NCBI GenBank assembly: GCA_900541495.1
Contig: UQKC01000060.1
Coordinates: forward strand, 1 to 13,565
Source: an uncultured Ruminococcus sp.
GTDB taxonomy: Bacteria; Bacillota; Clostridia; Oscillospirales; Ruminococcaceae
Direction: 5' to 3'
Length of the DNA stretch: 13,565 bases
The position numbers and the translations under genes were made by a program. Shown in pieces: positions 1 through 6,521 of this stretch. How positions within the stretch are numbered: position 1 is the stretch's first letter; the number at the start of each line of letters is the position of its first letter. The notes under the pieces were generated by a model, which did no database searches, had not been told where the DNA came from, and saw only the letters and a program-made list of their open reading frames with translations.

Positions 1-53
1 AGATGCGCAAAGTCGTAGAAAATTTGCCGTGAGGGAGGTTTTTAGAGGTTCCC
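1..53 (-). repeat. Arm of a foldback (MITE-like) element, cut by the window edge
   Basis: These 53 bases match the reverse complement of 6314-6366 at 51 of 53 positions by eye; the two differences lie near position 6 and position 9. The match stops at the GGTTCCC end (position 53), which corresponds to the outer tip of the complete element upstream of hom. The rest of this copy would lie left of the window, so its second arm and any target duplication cannot be checked. It sits about 300 bp downstream of the phoR stop codon. Confidence 0.75.
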
Positions 54-140
54 TTTTATTAAATTTATTTTAACATATTATATTCGCAATGTCAAACAAA
101 AACGCTGCAAATTTCAAATAAACGGAACGAATAAAAATAA

Positions 141-175
141 GACCTTTTCCCAAAGGATACCCCATGGAAAAAGGT
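141..175 (-). terminator. Probable terminator downstream of phoR
   Basis: Read on the minus strand, GGACCTTTTTCC pairs with GGGAAAAGGTC across a loop of about 12 bases and is followed by the T-rich stretch TTATTTTTATT. This is the layout of a Rho-independent terminator, about 185 bp after the phoR stop. It would end the pst-pho transcript. The stem has one unpaired T, so efficiency is uncertain. Confidence 0.55.
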
Positions 176-265
176 CCGTTCGTTTATTGTATAAACGTCT
201 TTTACGGCGCGGGACGGGCAACTGTCACCTGCAGAAATATTTGCCTAAAATACAGGGTTTGCAAC

Positions 266-286
266 GGGCGGATATAGAATCCGCCC
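266..286. repeat. GGGCGGAT hairpin repeat, copy 1
   Basis: GGGCGGAT and ATCCGCCC form a perfect 8-bp stem around a 5-base loop. The same stem with a different loop occurs at 11683-11705. It lies in the non-coding stretch between the phoR stop and the terminator at 141-175. No T-run follows it, so it looks like a dispersed palindromic repeat rather than a terminator. Apart from this hairpin, the terminator and the two repeats at 1-53 and 331-352, I see nothing in the 358 bases left of phoR. Confidence 0.6.
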
Positions 287-330
287 CTACGGAAATCAAG
301 TGTTTCGTGACAAATATGCGGAGCAAAAAC

Positions 331-352
331 AATTACGAATTACGCATTAATT
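331..352 (-). repeat. GCGTAAT-type short repeat, copy at the 3' end of phoR
   Basis: Read on the minus strand this is TTAATGCGTAATTCGTAATT, starting a few bases after the phoR stop codon. Closely related words, in sense orientation to the gene they follow, lie just after tsaB (11061-11082) and across the stop of the P-loop kinase gene (11174-11190). Confidence 0.5.
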
Positions 353-358
353 CTGCTG

Positions 359-1987
359 TTACGGAAAGCTTACCGTTATTGTTGTGCCGACATTTTCTTC
401 GCTTTCAAGCTTTATATCCGCACCGTGGTAGATAGCACCGTGCTTTACTATCGAAAGTCCAAGACCCGTGCCGCCGAGTGCTTTTGAACGACTCGAATCC
501 ACGCGGTAGAAGCGCTCGAAAACTCTGTCCTGTGCCGAAACGGGTATTCCGAAGCCGCTGTCCTTTACGCTCAGGAGCGTTCTGCCGTTTTCTTTTCGGA
601 TATTTATATCGACAGTTCCGTTCGGGCGGTTATACTTCACTGCGTTGTCGCAGAGGTTGAAGATCATCTCGTCAAGTATCTTTCTTACGCCGAAAAATAC
701 TGCGTGTTCGCCCGTAACGCTCACTTTCAGCCCTGCTTTGTCGGAAACAGGCTTTATCCGCCTTGCTATCTCTTCCGAAAGCTCATAAAGGTCGATGTTC
801 TCACGCTCATATTCAACGCTTCCGTCGTCAAGGCGCGAAATTTTTATGATATCGTTGACGAGGGTTATAAGTCTTTGCGCTTCGTCATATATCGACTTGG
901 AGAAATCGACAACGGTATCATCGGGCGTTCCGCCGCTCATCATAAGCTCGGCGAAGCCTGAAATGGAGGTGAGAGGGGTTTTCAGTTCGTGCGAAACGTT
1001 GGAGGTGAACTCTCTTCTCAGGCGTTCACGTTCGGAACGTTCGGTCACATCAAGGATAACAATTACCGCGCCGATTATCTTGCTCTCGTCAAAGACCGGG
1101 TTTGATATCAGTCTGTATATCTTTTCGCCGATGCGTATCTCGGATTCGGCAGGGTTTCCCTTTACCGCCTTTTCCGCAACGTCGCAGAATTCCGTGAGAA
1201 CGCTGCCTGCGTCCTTTTCGATGCCGAGAATCCTTGAAGCCGCCGTGTTGTATGTGAGAACGCTGGTGTTCGTATCGGTGACAACGAAGCCCTCGCTCAT
1301 ATTCTCGGTGATAAGTCGGAACTCTTCCTTGCTTCGCTGTGCGTCGCGGAGCTGTTTCTGTATCGTTTCATGCTGTGCGAAAAGCTTGTCCGTGAGTGGT
1401 GCAAGCTCGGGATAGGGTGCTTTCGCGGGGGTTTCCGCGTCTATCTCATTTATCGGCTTGATGATGCTTTTGGAAACGATGAATGACAGTATTCCCGAAA
1501 ATATGAGCGCAGCAAGAAACACCGTCACGGCAGGAACAACAAGTGCTTTCAGCATAGCTTCGATGACGTTCTGCTCTGCCGAGATGCGGATAACACTGCC
1601 GTTATCAAGGCTCACCGCATAGTATATCGTCTTTGTCATAAATGTGTCGGACTCTCTGACCGAGCTGCCCTCGCCGTTTTCAACTGCCGCCTTTACCTCT
1701 TCACGGTCGGCGTGGTTCTCCATTGAGGACGGGTCGGCTTTCGTGTCGAAAATAACATTGCCGTCACTGCCGATGAGCGTGATGCGCCTGTCCTGCTTAT
1801 CAAAGGTGTAAAGGCAGCCCTCGCCGTATTCTTCGACTGTCGCCGCGATAAAATGCGCTTCTGTGGAAAGCTCGTCCGTCAGTTCGCCCTCGAAAACCTC
1901 GGTAAGTATGCCGAAGATAAGACCTATCACAAGCACAAGCACCATACATGAGGCGAGCAGTTCCGTGAGAAATATCTTTTTAGTCAT
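359..1987 (-). CDS. phoR: PhoR-type sensor histidine kinase
   Basis: This membrane histidine kinase probably senses phosphate status and phosphorylates the response regulator encoded just upstream. At 542 aa it shows a first membrane segment (about 8-28), an extracytoplasmic sensor region (about 30-145), a second membrane segment (about 147-171), a degenerate HAMP-like linker and a PAS domain (about 222-318). The HisKA region carries SNVSHELKTPL with the phospho-acceptor His333. The ATP-binding domain has an N box (NLCDNAVKY, Asn448), a G1 box (DSGFGIP, about 476-482) and a G2 box (GGTGLGLSIV, about 505-514). Its ATG overlaps the end of the regulator gene by 8 bases, so the two are translationally coupled. 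The PhoR assignment rests on the architecture and the adjacent pst genes; kinase function is certain, the phosphate signal is inferred. Confidence 0.88.
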   Translation of the reverse strand: MTKKIFLTELLASCMVLVLVIGLIFGILTEVFEGELTDELSTEAHFIAATVEEYGEGCLYTFDKQDRRITLIGSDGNVIFDTKADPSSMENHADREEVKAAVENGEGSSVRESDTFMTKTIYYAVSLDNGSVIRISAEQNVIEAMLKALVVPAVTVFLAALIFSGILSFIVSKSIIKPINEIDAETPAKAPYPELAPLTDKLFAQHETIQKQLRDAQRSKEEFRLITENMSEGFVVTDTNTSVLTYNTAASRILGIEKDAGSVLTEFCDVAEKAVKGNPAESEIRIGEKIYRLISNPVFDESKIIGAVIVILDVTERSERERLRREFTSNVSHELKTPLTSISGFAELMMSGGTPDDTVVDFSKSIYDEAQRLITLVNDIIKISRLDDGSVEYERENIDLYELSEEIARRIKPVSDKAGLKVSVTGEHAVFFGVRKILDEMIFNLCDNAVKYNRPNGTVDINIRKENGRTLLSVKDSGFGIPVSAQDRVFERFYRVDSSRSKALGGTGLGLSIVKHGAIYHGADIKLESEENVGTTITVSFP

Positions 1988-2678
1988 CGGACGCTTCCTC
2001 TCCGCCTATTCGGTAGCCGACATTTTTTATCGTCTTGATAAGCGCGCCGTTTTCGCCAAGTTTTACACGGAGCTTTCTTATATGAACATCGAGCGTTCTC
2101 GAATCCTCGTAATATTCGCCCCAGATATCGGTCAGAAGCTTCTCGCGCGAAACAACGCTGCCATTTGCTTTCATCAGCGCCGAAAGCAGGCTGTATTCCT
2201 TGAATGAGAGTGTAACTTCCTCGCCGTCCGAACGGACGATGTGCTTTTTGTCGTCAAGTGTTATTCCGCCGCTTCGGAGCAATGACTTATCCTCGGCAGG
2301 CTCTTTGGACGAACGCCGCAGAAGCGCGCGCACTCTTGCCGAAAGCTCGGTCATTCCGAACGGCTTTGCGAGATAATCGTCCGCACCGCTGTCAAGACCC
2401 GTCACCTTGTCGAATTCACTGCTCTTGGCGGTGAGCATTATAACGGGGACGCTGCTGCCGCCGTCACGAAGCTTTTTCAATATGGTAAGTCCGTCCTCTT
2501 CGGGGAGCATTATGTCAAGAATGAGAAGCTGCGGCTCGGCTTTTCTGAATTCAGCCCAGAACTCGCTCGGCAGTGCGAAGCCTTTTGCTTCATAGCCGTC
2601 CTTTGTCAATGCATAGCACACAAGCTTGCGGATATTGTCATCGTCTTCAAGCAGATAGATCAATTGATTTTCCTCCAT
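1980..2678 (-). CDS. phoB: PhoB/PhoP-type response regulator (OmpR family)
   Basis: This DNA-binding response regulator probably activates the pst genes when phosphorylated by the adjacent kinase. The receiver domain (about 6-120) has the acidic pair Glu11/Asp12, phospho-acceptor Asp55 (LILDIMLPE), Thr83 and Lys105 (AKPFG). A winged-helix domain (about 133-226) ends in the typical TIKNVGYRIGG. Start choice matters: the ATG at 2678 has no ribosome binding site before it, but the ATGGAGG itself contains GGAGG placed 8 bases before a TTG at 2663. A TTG start would give 227 aa beginning MIYLLEDDDN, which fits the family better. I keep the longer coordinates but think the TTG start is at least as likely. 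It is called PhoP in Bacillus and PhoB in proteobacteria; the target regulon is inferred from context. Confidence 0.88.
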   Translation of the reverse strand: MEENQLIYLLEDDDNIRKLVCYALTKDGYEAKGFALPSEFWAEFRKAEPQLLILDIMLPEEDGLTILKKLRDGGSSVPVIMLTAKSSEFDKVTGLDSGADDYLAKPFGMTELSARVRALLRRSSKEPAEDKSLLRSGGITLDDKKHIVRSDGEEVTLSFKEYSLLSALMKANGSVVSREKLLTDIWGEYYEDSRTLDVHIRKLRVKLGENGALIKTIKNVGYRIGGEEASDD

Positions 2679-2692
2679 ATAATCGGGAAAAA

Positions 2693-2720
2693 GCCGATCG
2701 AAATACGGTTTCCGATCAGC
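2693..2720 (-). promoter_or_regulatory. Hairpin between pstB and phoB, possible partial terminator
   Basis: GCCGATCG pairs with CGATCAGC (seven of eight positions) around a 12-base loop. On the minus strand it is followed by GGCTTTTTCCC, a five-T run just before the regulator's start. It could attenuate read-through from the transporter genes into phoBR, or be a 3' stabilising structure for the pst mRNA. No strong promoter is obvious in this 97-base gap on the minus strand; a TATAAG at about 2726-2731 lacks a good -35. Confidence 0.4.
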
Positions 2721-2779
2721 GTTTTCTTATAATGTTTACTTAATTTTACCACACTTGACGGCGTATGGCAAGAAAAATA

Positions 2780-3538
2780 TTAACCGAAGCGTCCTCCGAT
2801 GTAATTTGCCGTACGCTCATCGTTAGGCGATTCAAAGATAGTCTTTGTGTCGCCGTATTCAACAGCTTCGCCGAGCAGGAAGAATGCCGTCTTGTCGGCG
2901 ATTCGAGCCGCCTGCTGCATATTGTGCGTTACTGTTACGATAGTGTATTTTTCGCGAAGCTCCATTGCAAGCTCTTCGATCTTCAGTGTCGAGATAGGAT
3001 CGAGCGCGGAAGTCGGCTCGTCCATAAGCAGGACTTCGGGTTCAACTGCGATTGCTCTTGCGATGCAAAGACGCTGCTGCTGACCGCCGCTCATTCCGAG
3101 TGCGGATTTTTTCAGTCTGTCCTTACATTCGTCCCAGATAGCCGCGCCTTTGAGCGACTTTTCAACGATCTCGTCAAGCTTTGCCTTCGAACGGATACCG
3201 TGTATTCTCGGACCGTAAGCAACGTTGTCATAAATGCTCATCGGGAACGGATTCGGTTTCTGGAACACCATTCCGACACGGCGGCGGAGCTTTGTCACGT
3301 CCATATCGCCGTAGATATCCTCGTTTTCGAGTGTGATGTTTCCCTCGATCTTACAGCCGTCAACAAGGTCGTTCATTCGGTTAAGACAGCGGAGAAATGT
3401 TGATTTTCCGCAGCCCGAAGGTCCGATAAGTGCGGTGATGCGGTTTCTCGGGAGCTTTATGCTGATATTTTTGAGTGCGTGGTTGTTTCCATACCACAAA
3501 TTTAAATTTTCAGCGGTAATAATTGAATCATTAGCCAT
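2780..3538 (-). CDS. pstB: Phosphate ABC transporter ATP-binding protein PstB
   Basis: This cytoplasmic ATPase powers high-affinity phosphate uptake through PstC/PstA. The 252-aa protein is full length for the family. It has Walker A GPSGCGKST (39-47), Q-loop Gln93 in VFQKPNPFPMSIYDNV, which is highly typical of PstB, signature MSGGQQQR (149-156), Walker B LLMDEP (170-175), a D-loop SALD and switch His205. The last residues GGRFG are also characteristic of the family. It begins 12 bases after the pstA stop, with TGAGG as ribosome binding site, so it is co-transcribed with pstA. In many Firmicutes and proteobacteria phoU follows; here the next gene is the response regulator. Confidence 0.97.
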   Translation of the reverse strand: MANDSIITAENLNLWYGNNHALKNISIKLPRNRITALIGPSGCGKSTFLRCLNRMNDLVDGCKIEGNITLENEDIYGDMDVTKLRRRVGMVFQKPNPFPMSIYDNVAYGPRIHGIRSKAKLDEIVEKSLKGAAIWDECKDRLKKSALGMSGGQQQRLCIARAIAVEPEVLLMDEPTSALDPISTLKIEELAMELREKYTIVTVTHNMQQAARIADKTAFFLLGEAVEYGDTKTIFESPNDERTANYIGGRFG

Positions 3539-3550
3539 AAATAAACCTCA

Positions 3551-4411
3551 TTATGAGCGCTCAGCGAAGTGCTTCTGCGCATACTTTGCTCCGAAATTGA
3601 GCAGCAGTGTGAGTATAAGAAGTATTGCAGCGACAGCGAAAGCTGTATCGAATTCGCCTCGCTCCTTTGCATACATATAAAGCGAAACTGTGAGCGTTGA
3701 GCCTGCGTTGCCGCTCGAAGCAGCCTGTGCAAAGCCGTAGATCTCGTTTGCCATACCTGCCGTGAAGAACAGCGCAGCCGATTCGCCCGTAATTCTGCCG
3801 ACAGCAAGGATAACACCCGTGATGATACCGTCAACGGCGCTCGGAAGTACAACTGTACGGAGCATTCTCCACTTGCCCGAACCGAGTGCGAGCGCACCCT
3901 CACGGTAGCTCTGAGGAACAGCTTTAAGGCTTTCCTCCGTAGTTCTCATTATTGTGGGGAGCGTCATAATAACGAGCGTCATAGCGCCTGCGATAAGGCT
4001 TGTGCCGAATCCGCAGAACTGAACGAATATCAGCATTCCGACAAGTCCGTAGATTATCGACGGAATACCCGAAAGCGTTTCCGCAGCAAGTCCGATAAGA
4101 CCCGTCAGCTTCTTGTTTTTCGCATACTCGTTAAGATATACCGCTGCACCGATGCCGAGCGGGATAACGATTATCATTGTGAAGAATATAATATAAAGCG
4201 TGTTTAAAATGTTCGGGAGGATTCCTATCTTTCCCGTTAAAAGGCTCGGCTTTTCGGTCAGGAACTGCAATGTTATATGCGGCAGTCCTTTTACAAGCAC
4301 TACTATTGCAATTGCCGCAGCCAGAACGCACACGATAGCAGCCGATACATATATAGACGCTTTCAGCGCTCCGCTTTTTACTCTGCGGACAGCAGTATTT
4401 CTATCATTCAT
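3551..4411 (-). CDS. pstA: Phosphate ABC transporter permease PstA
   Basis: This is one of the two membrane subunits of the phosphate importer. The 286-aa protein has about six hydrophobic segments, the first at about 17-41. It carries the permease EAA loop (EESLKAVPQSYREGALALG, about 157-175) that docks onto PstB. The GIPSIIYGLVG segment is typical of PstA/PstC. The start codon lies one base beyond the pstC stop (TAA-G-ATG), with a GGGAAAG ribosome binding site inside the end of pstC, so the two are tightly coupled. The order pstC-pstA-pstB fits standard Pst operons and separates PstA from PstC despite their similarity. Confidence 0.95.
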   Translation of the reverse strand: MNDRNTAVRRVKSGALKASIYVSAAIVCVLAAAIAIVVLVKGLPHITLQFLTEKPSLLTGKIGILPNILNTLYIIFFTMIIVIPLGIGAAVYLNEYAKNKKLTGLIGLAAETLSGIPSIIYGLVGMLIFVQFCGFGTSLIAGAMTLVIMTLPTIMRTTEESLKAVPQSYREGALALGSGKWRMLRTVVLPSAVDGIITGVILAVGRITGESAALFFTAGMANEIYGFAQAASSGNAGSTLTVSLYMYAKERGEFDTAFAVAAILLILTLLLNFGAKYAQKHFAERS

Positions 4412-4412
4412 C

Positions 4413-5348
4413 TTAATTCTTTCCCTTTCGTGTAAGAAGGTTCAGCACAAGATTTATTGCGAGGATAAACACGAACAGCACAAGTGCAACGGAGAAAAGC
4501 GCTTCTCTGTGAAGTCCCGAAGAATAGGACATTTCACTCGCAACAGCCGTTGTAAGGAAACGGACGCTTCCGAAAAGCTTAGGCATATTCGGAACGTTGC
4601 CCGAAACCATCATTACAGCCATTGCTTCGCCGACCGCTCTGCCTATACCGAGGACAACTGCGGCGGAGATACCGCTCTTTGCAGCAGGGAGAATTACCTT
4701 AAAGATAGTTTCGGTCTTGTCTGCGCCGAGTGCGAGCGAACCCTCTGTGTATTCGTGAGGAACTGCTCTTATTGCACTCGCGGAAACGGAGATAACGGAC
4801 GGAAGTAGCATTACCGCAAGCACGATAACCGCTGCGAAAAGGCAGGCACCGTCAGGAAGTCCGAATGTATTTCTTACCGCAGGAACAACATATATCATTC
4901 CGAGAAGTCCATATACGACTGACGGGATACCTGCGAGCATCTCAACTGCGGAGGAGAGGAACGAAGCAAGCTTTTCGCCTGCGAACCGTGTGATGAAAAC
5001 CGCTGTGAGGATTCCGAGCGGAACGCTTATAACGACCGCTGCTGCCGTTGCATAGAAGGAGGAGAGTATGAACGGGAGAATTCCGTAGGAAGCTTCTGCC
5101 GCAGTCGGCTGCCATACCTTTCCGAGGAGGAACTCTTTAAGTCCGATCTCGTGAATGGCAGGAACGCCCGAGCTTACAAGAAATGCTGTTATAACAATTA
5201 CAAGCGCGATAGAAGCAGAACCGCATATCGTGAAGAATCCCGACATTACCTTGTCCGAAACCTTGGAAAGCGCGCGCAGGACATTGTCTTTCCTGCGTTC
5301 CGCTTCACTTTTGCCGCTGACTGAATTTACTATGACCGATCTTTCCAT
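4413..5348 (-). CDS. pstC: Phosphate ABC transporter permease PstC
   Basis: This is the second membrane subunit of the phosphate importer, pairing with PstA. From the ATG at 5348 it is 311 aa, with about six membrane segments, the first at about 34-57. The EAA loop reads VPHEYTEGSLALGADKTE, preceded by SGIRAVP-like residues, and GIPSVVYGLLG is typical of PstC. An in-frame GTG at 5360 would add four residues, but its sequence GTGAGG looks like the ribosome binding site of the ATG, 6 bases upstream of it, so I prefer the ATG. It follows the pstS stop by only 17 bases and runs almost directly into pstA. Confidence 0.94.
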   Translation of the reverse strand: MERSVIVNSVSGKSEAERRKDNVLRALSKVSDKVMSGFFTICGSASIALVIVITAFLVSSGVPAIHEIGLKEFLLGKVWQPTAAEASYGILPFILSSFYATAAAVVISVPLGILTAVFITRFAGEKLASFLSSAVEMLAGIPSVVYGLLGMIYVVPAVRNTFGLPDGACLFAAVIVLAVMLLPSVISVSASAIRAVPHEYTEGSLALGADKTETIFKVILPAAKSGISAAVVLGIGRAVGEAMAVMMVSGNVPNMPKLFGSVRFLTTAVASEMSYSSGLHREALFSVALVLFVFILAINLVLNLLTRKGKN

Positions 5349-5365
5349 AAAAAGCCTCACTTAGT

Positions 5366-6178
5366 TTACTTCGTTGTAGGAACTGCACCTGCAGAAGCAA
5401 TATATTCATCTGCTTCGCTGCTCATGCAGAAATCGTAGAATTTCTGCGCATCATCGGAAAGTGCCTTGCCCTTGACTGTGATGAAGTAGAATGCTCTGCT
5501 GATCTTGTAGCTGCCGTCGAGGATAGTATCATTTGTAGGCATTACATTTTCAACGGAAAGTGTCTTTACTGTGTCCTTTACGGAAGCTGTTGAAGCATAG
5601 CCGATAGCATTCGGGTTGGAGGAAACTGTCTGGATAACGTCACCTGTCGAGGTAAGCTCCTGAGCATATACGCAGGAATCCTTTGTGCCCGTTACGGATT
5701 CAAAGCCGTCACGAGTACCCGAAGCTGCTTCTCTGCCGATGCAGACGATCGGGTTATCATCGCCGCCGAGTTCGGACCAGTTTGTGATCTTGCCTGTGTA
5801 GATATCGGCAATATCGGAAACGGAGAGGTTATCGATCTTGTTTTCGTTGTTTACTATAATAGAGATACCGTCATAAGCGACGATCGATGCATCATAGGTC
5901 TGTGCTTCATCGTCCTTGAGCGCACGGCTGGAAAGTCCGATATCGCATCTGCCCTCGCCTACTGCGGAGATACCTGCGGAAGAACCCGTTGGGTTGTATG
6001 TGATCTTAACGTTCTGGTGCTTTTCGGAATAGCTTTCGCTCAAAATTCCGATGACCTTTTCCATTGATGTAGAACCGTCTGTGGAAACTGTGTGTGAAGT
6101 TTCCGTGCTGCCGCAGCCAACGAGAAGTGCTGCGGATAAAACTGCTCCGATAATAGCTGTTGTAGCTGTCTTTTTCAT
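5366..6178 (-). CDS. pstS: Phosphate-binding lipoprotein PstS
   Basis: This is the extracellular phosphate receptor of the Pst importer, anchored as a lipoprotein. The 270-aa form has a Lys-Lys signal peptide and a lipobox LLVGC with the lipidated Cys at residue 22. Phosphate-contacting motifs of the family are visible: STDGSTSM (about 32-39), GRCDIGLSSR and GREAASGTRDGFE. The short length is typical of Firmicute PstS. I chose the ATG at 6178 because it opens a normal signal peptide; an in-frame ATG at 6190 (MVSIMKK) directly abuts GAAAGGT and would leave no spacing, and longer versions to 6265 add residues unlike a signal peptide. It is first in the pst operon, so it is likely the main target of PhoB-type activation. 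Confidence 0.95.
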   Translation of the reverse strand: MKKTATTAIIGAVLSAALLVGCGSTETSHTVSTDGSTSMEKVIGILSESYSEKHQNVKITYNPTGSSAGISAVGEGRCDIGLSSRALKDDEAQTYDASIVAYDGISIIVNNENKIDNLSVSDIADIYTGKITNWSELGGDDNPIVCIGREAASGTRDGFESVTGTKDSCVYAQELTSTGDVIQTVSSNPNAIGYASTASVKDTVKTLSVENVMPTNDTILDGSYKISRAFYFITVKGKALSDDAQKFYDFCMSSEADEYIASAGAVPTTK

Positions 6179-6230
6179 AATAGATACCATACCTTTCAAA
6201 TTATCATATTTTCCTTTTTGGCACAATGTT

Positions 6231-6275
6231 ATTGTAACTCTTCCAATGTTAATTCCGAAAGCCAATCTATGTTAA
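6231..6275 (-). promoter_or_regulatory. Candidate PhoB/PhoP-regulated pstS promoter
   Basis: On the minus strand two identical TTAACAT words start 23 bases apart (6275-6269 and 6252-6246). They precede a -10-like TACAAT (6236-6231), which has only a poor -35 (TTCGGA). Pho boxes in Firmicutes are built from TT(A/T/C)ACA-type repeats, and an activator site replacing a weak -35 is the usual layout. The 23-base period is one base off two 11-base steps, so this is a candidate only. Confidence 0.35.
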
Positions 6276-6313
6276 GCCTAAGTAAAACAGCGGCTTTTTA
6301 TTAAAGATATAAT

Positions 6314-6477
6314 GGGAACCTCTAAAAACCTCCCTCACGGCAAATTTTCTACGACTTCGCACATCTTCTTCGTTAGCGAAACTTGAAATACATCAAGTAT
6401 TTACTTCGTTTCGCTGCCTTGAATATGTGCAAAGTCCCAACGAAAATTTGCTCGTGTTCCGGTTTTTAGAGAACCCC
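6314..6477. mobile_element. 164-bp foldback (MITE-like) element
   Basis: The whole stretch is an imperfect inverted repeat. Outer arms share CTCTAAAAACC, GCAAATTTTC and GACTTNGCACAT blocks in the same order from both ends. The centre folds as AGCGAAAC (6375) and AAATAC (6386) pairing with GTATTT and GTTTCGCT (to 6415) around a 5-base loop. There is no open reading frame of note. The left arm recurs at 1-53 in the opposite orientation with two differences, so it is a repeated element rather than a unique terminator. It occupies most of the 343-bp gap between the divergent pstS and hom genes, ending 44 bases before hom. I could not define a target-site duplication. Confidence 0.65.
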
Positions 6478-6521
6478 TACAGTAAGTATTTAAGGGTAAT
6501 ATAGATTAAGGAGTAGAGTTT

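Noticed and set aside
795..1415. 206-residue plus-strand frame inside phoR
   Set aside because: It is a shadow of the kinase gene in another frame, with serine-rich low-complexity content, no domain and no ribosome binding site.
2755..2783. Plus-strand promoter-like TTGACG, 17 bases, TATTAA at the end of pstB
   Set aside because: It would drive transcription antisense to pstB with no gene to serve. The hexamers are imperfect and the region is AT-rich, so chance is the simpler explanation.
6478..6521. T-box or threonine-responsive leader upstream of hom
   Set aside because: Only 44 bases lie between the foldback element and the hom start, and no T-box, specifier stem or leader peptide is visible.
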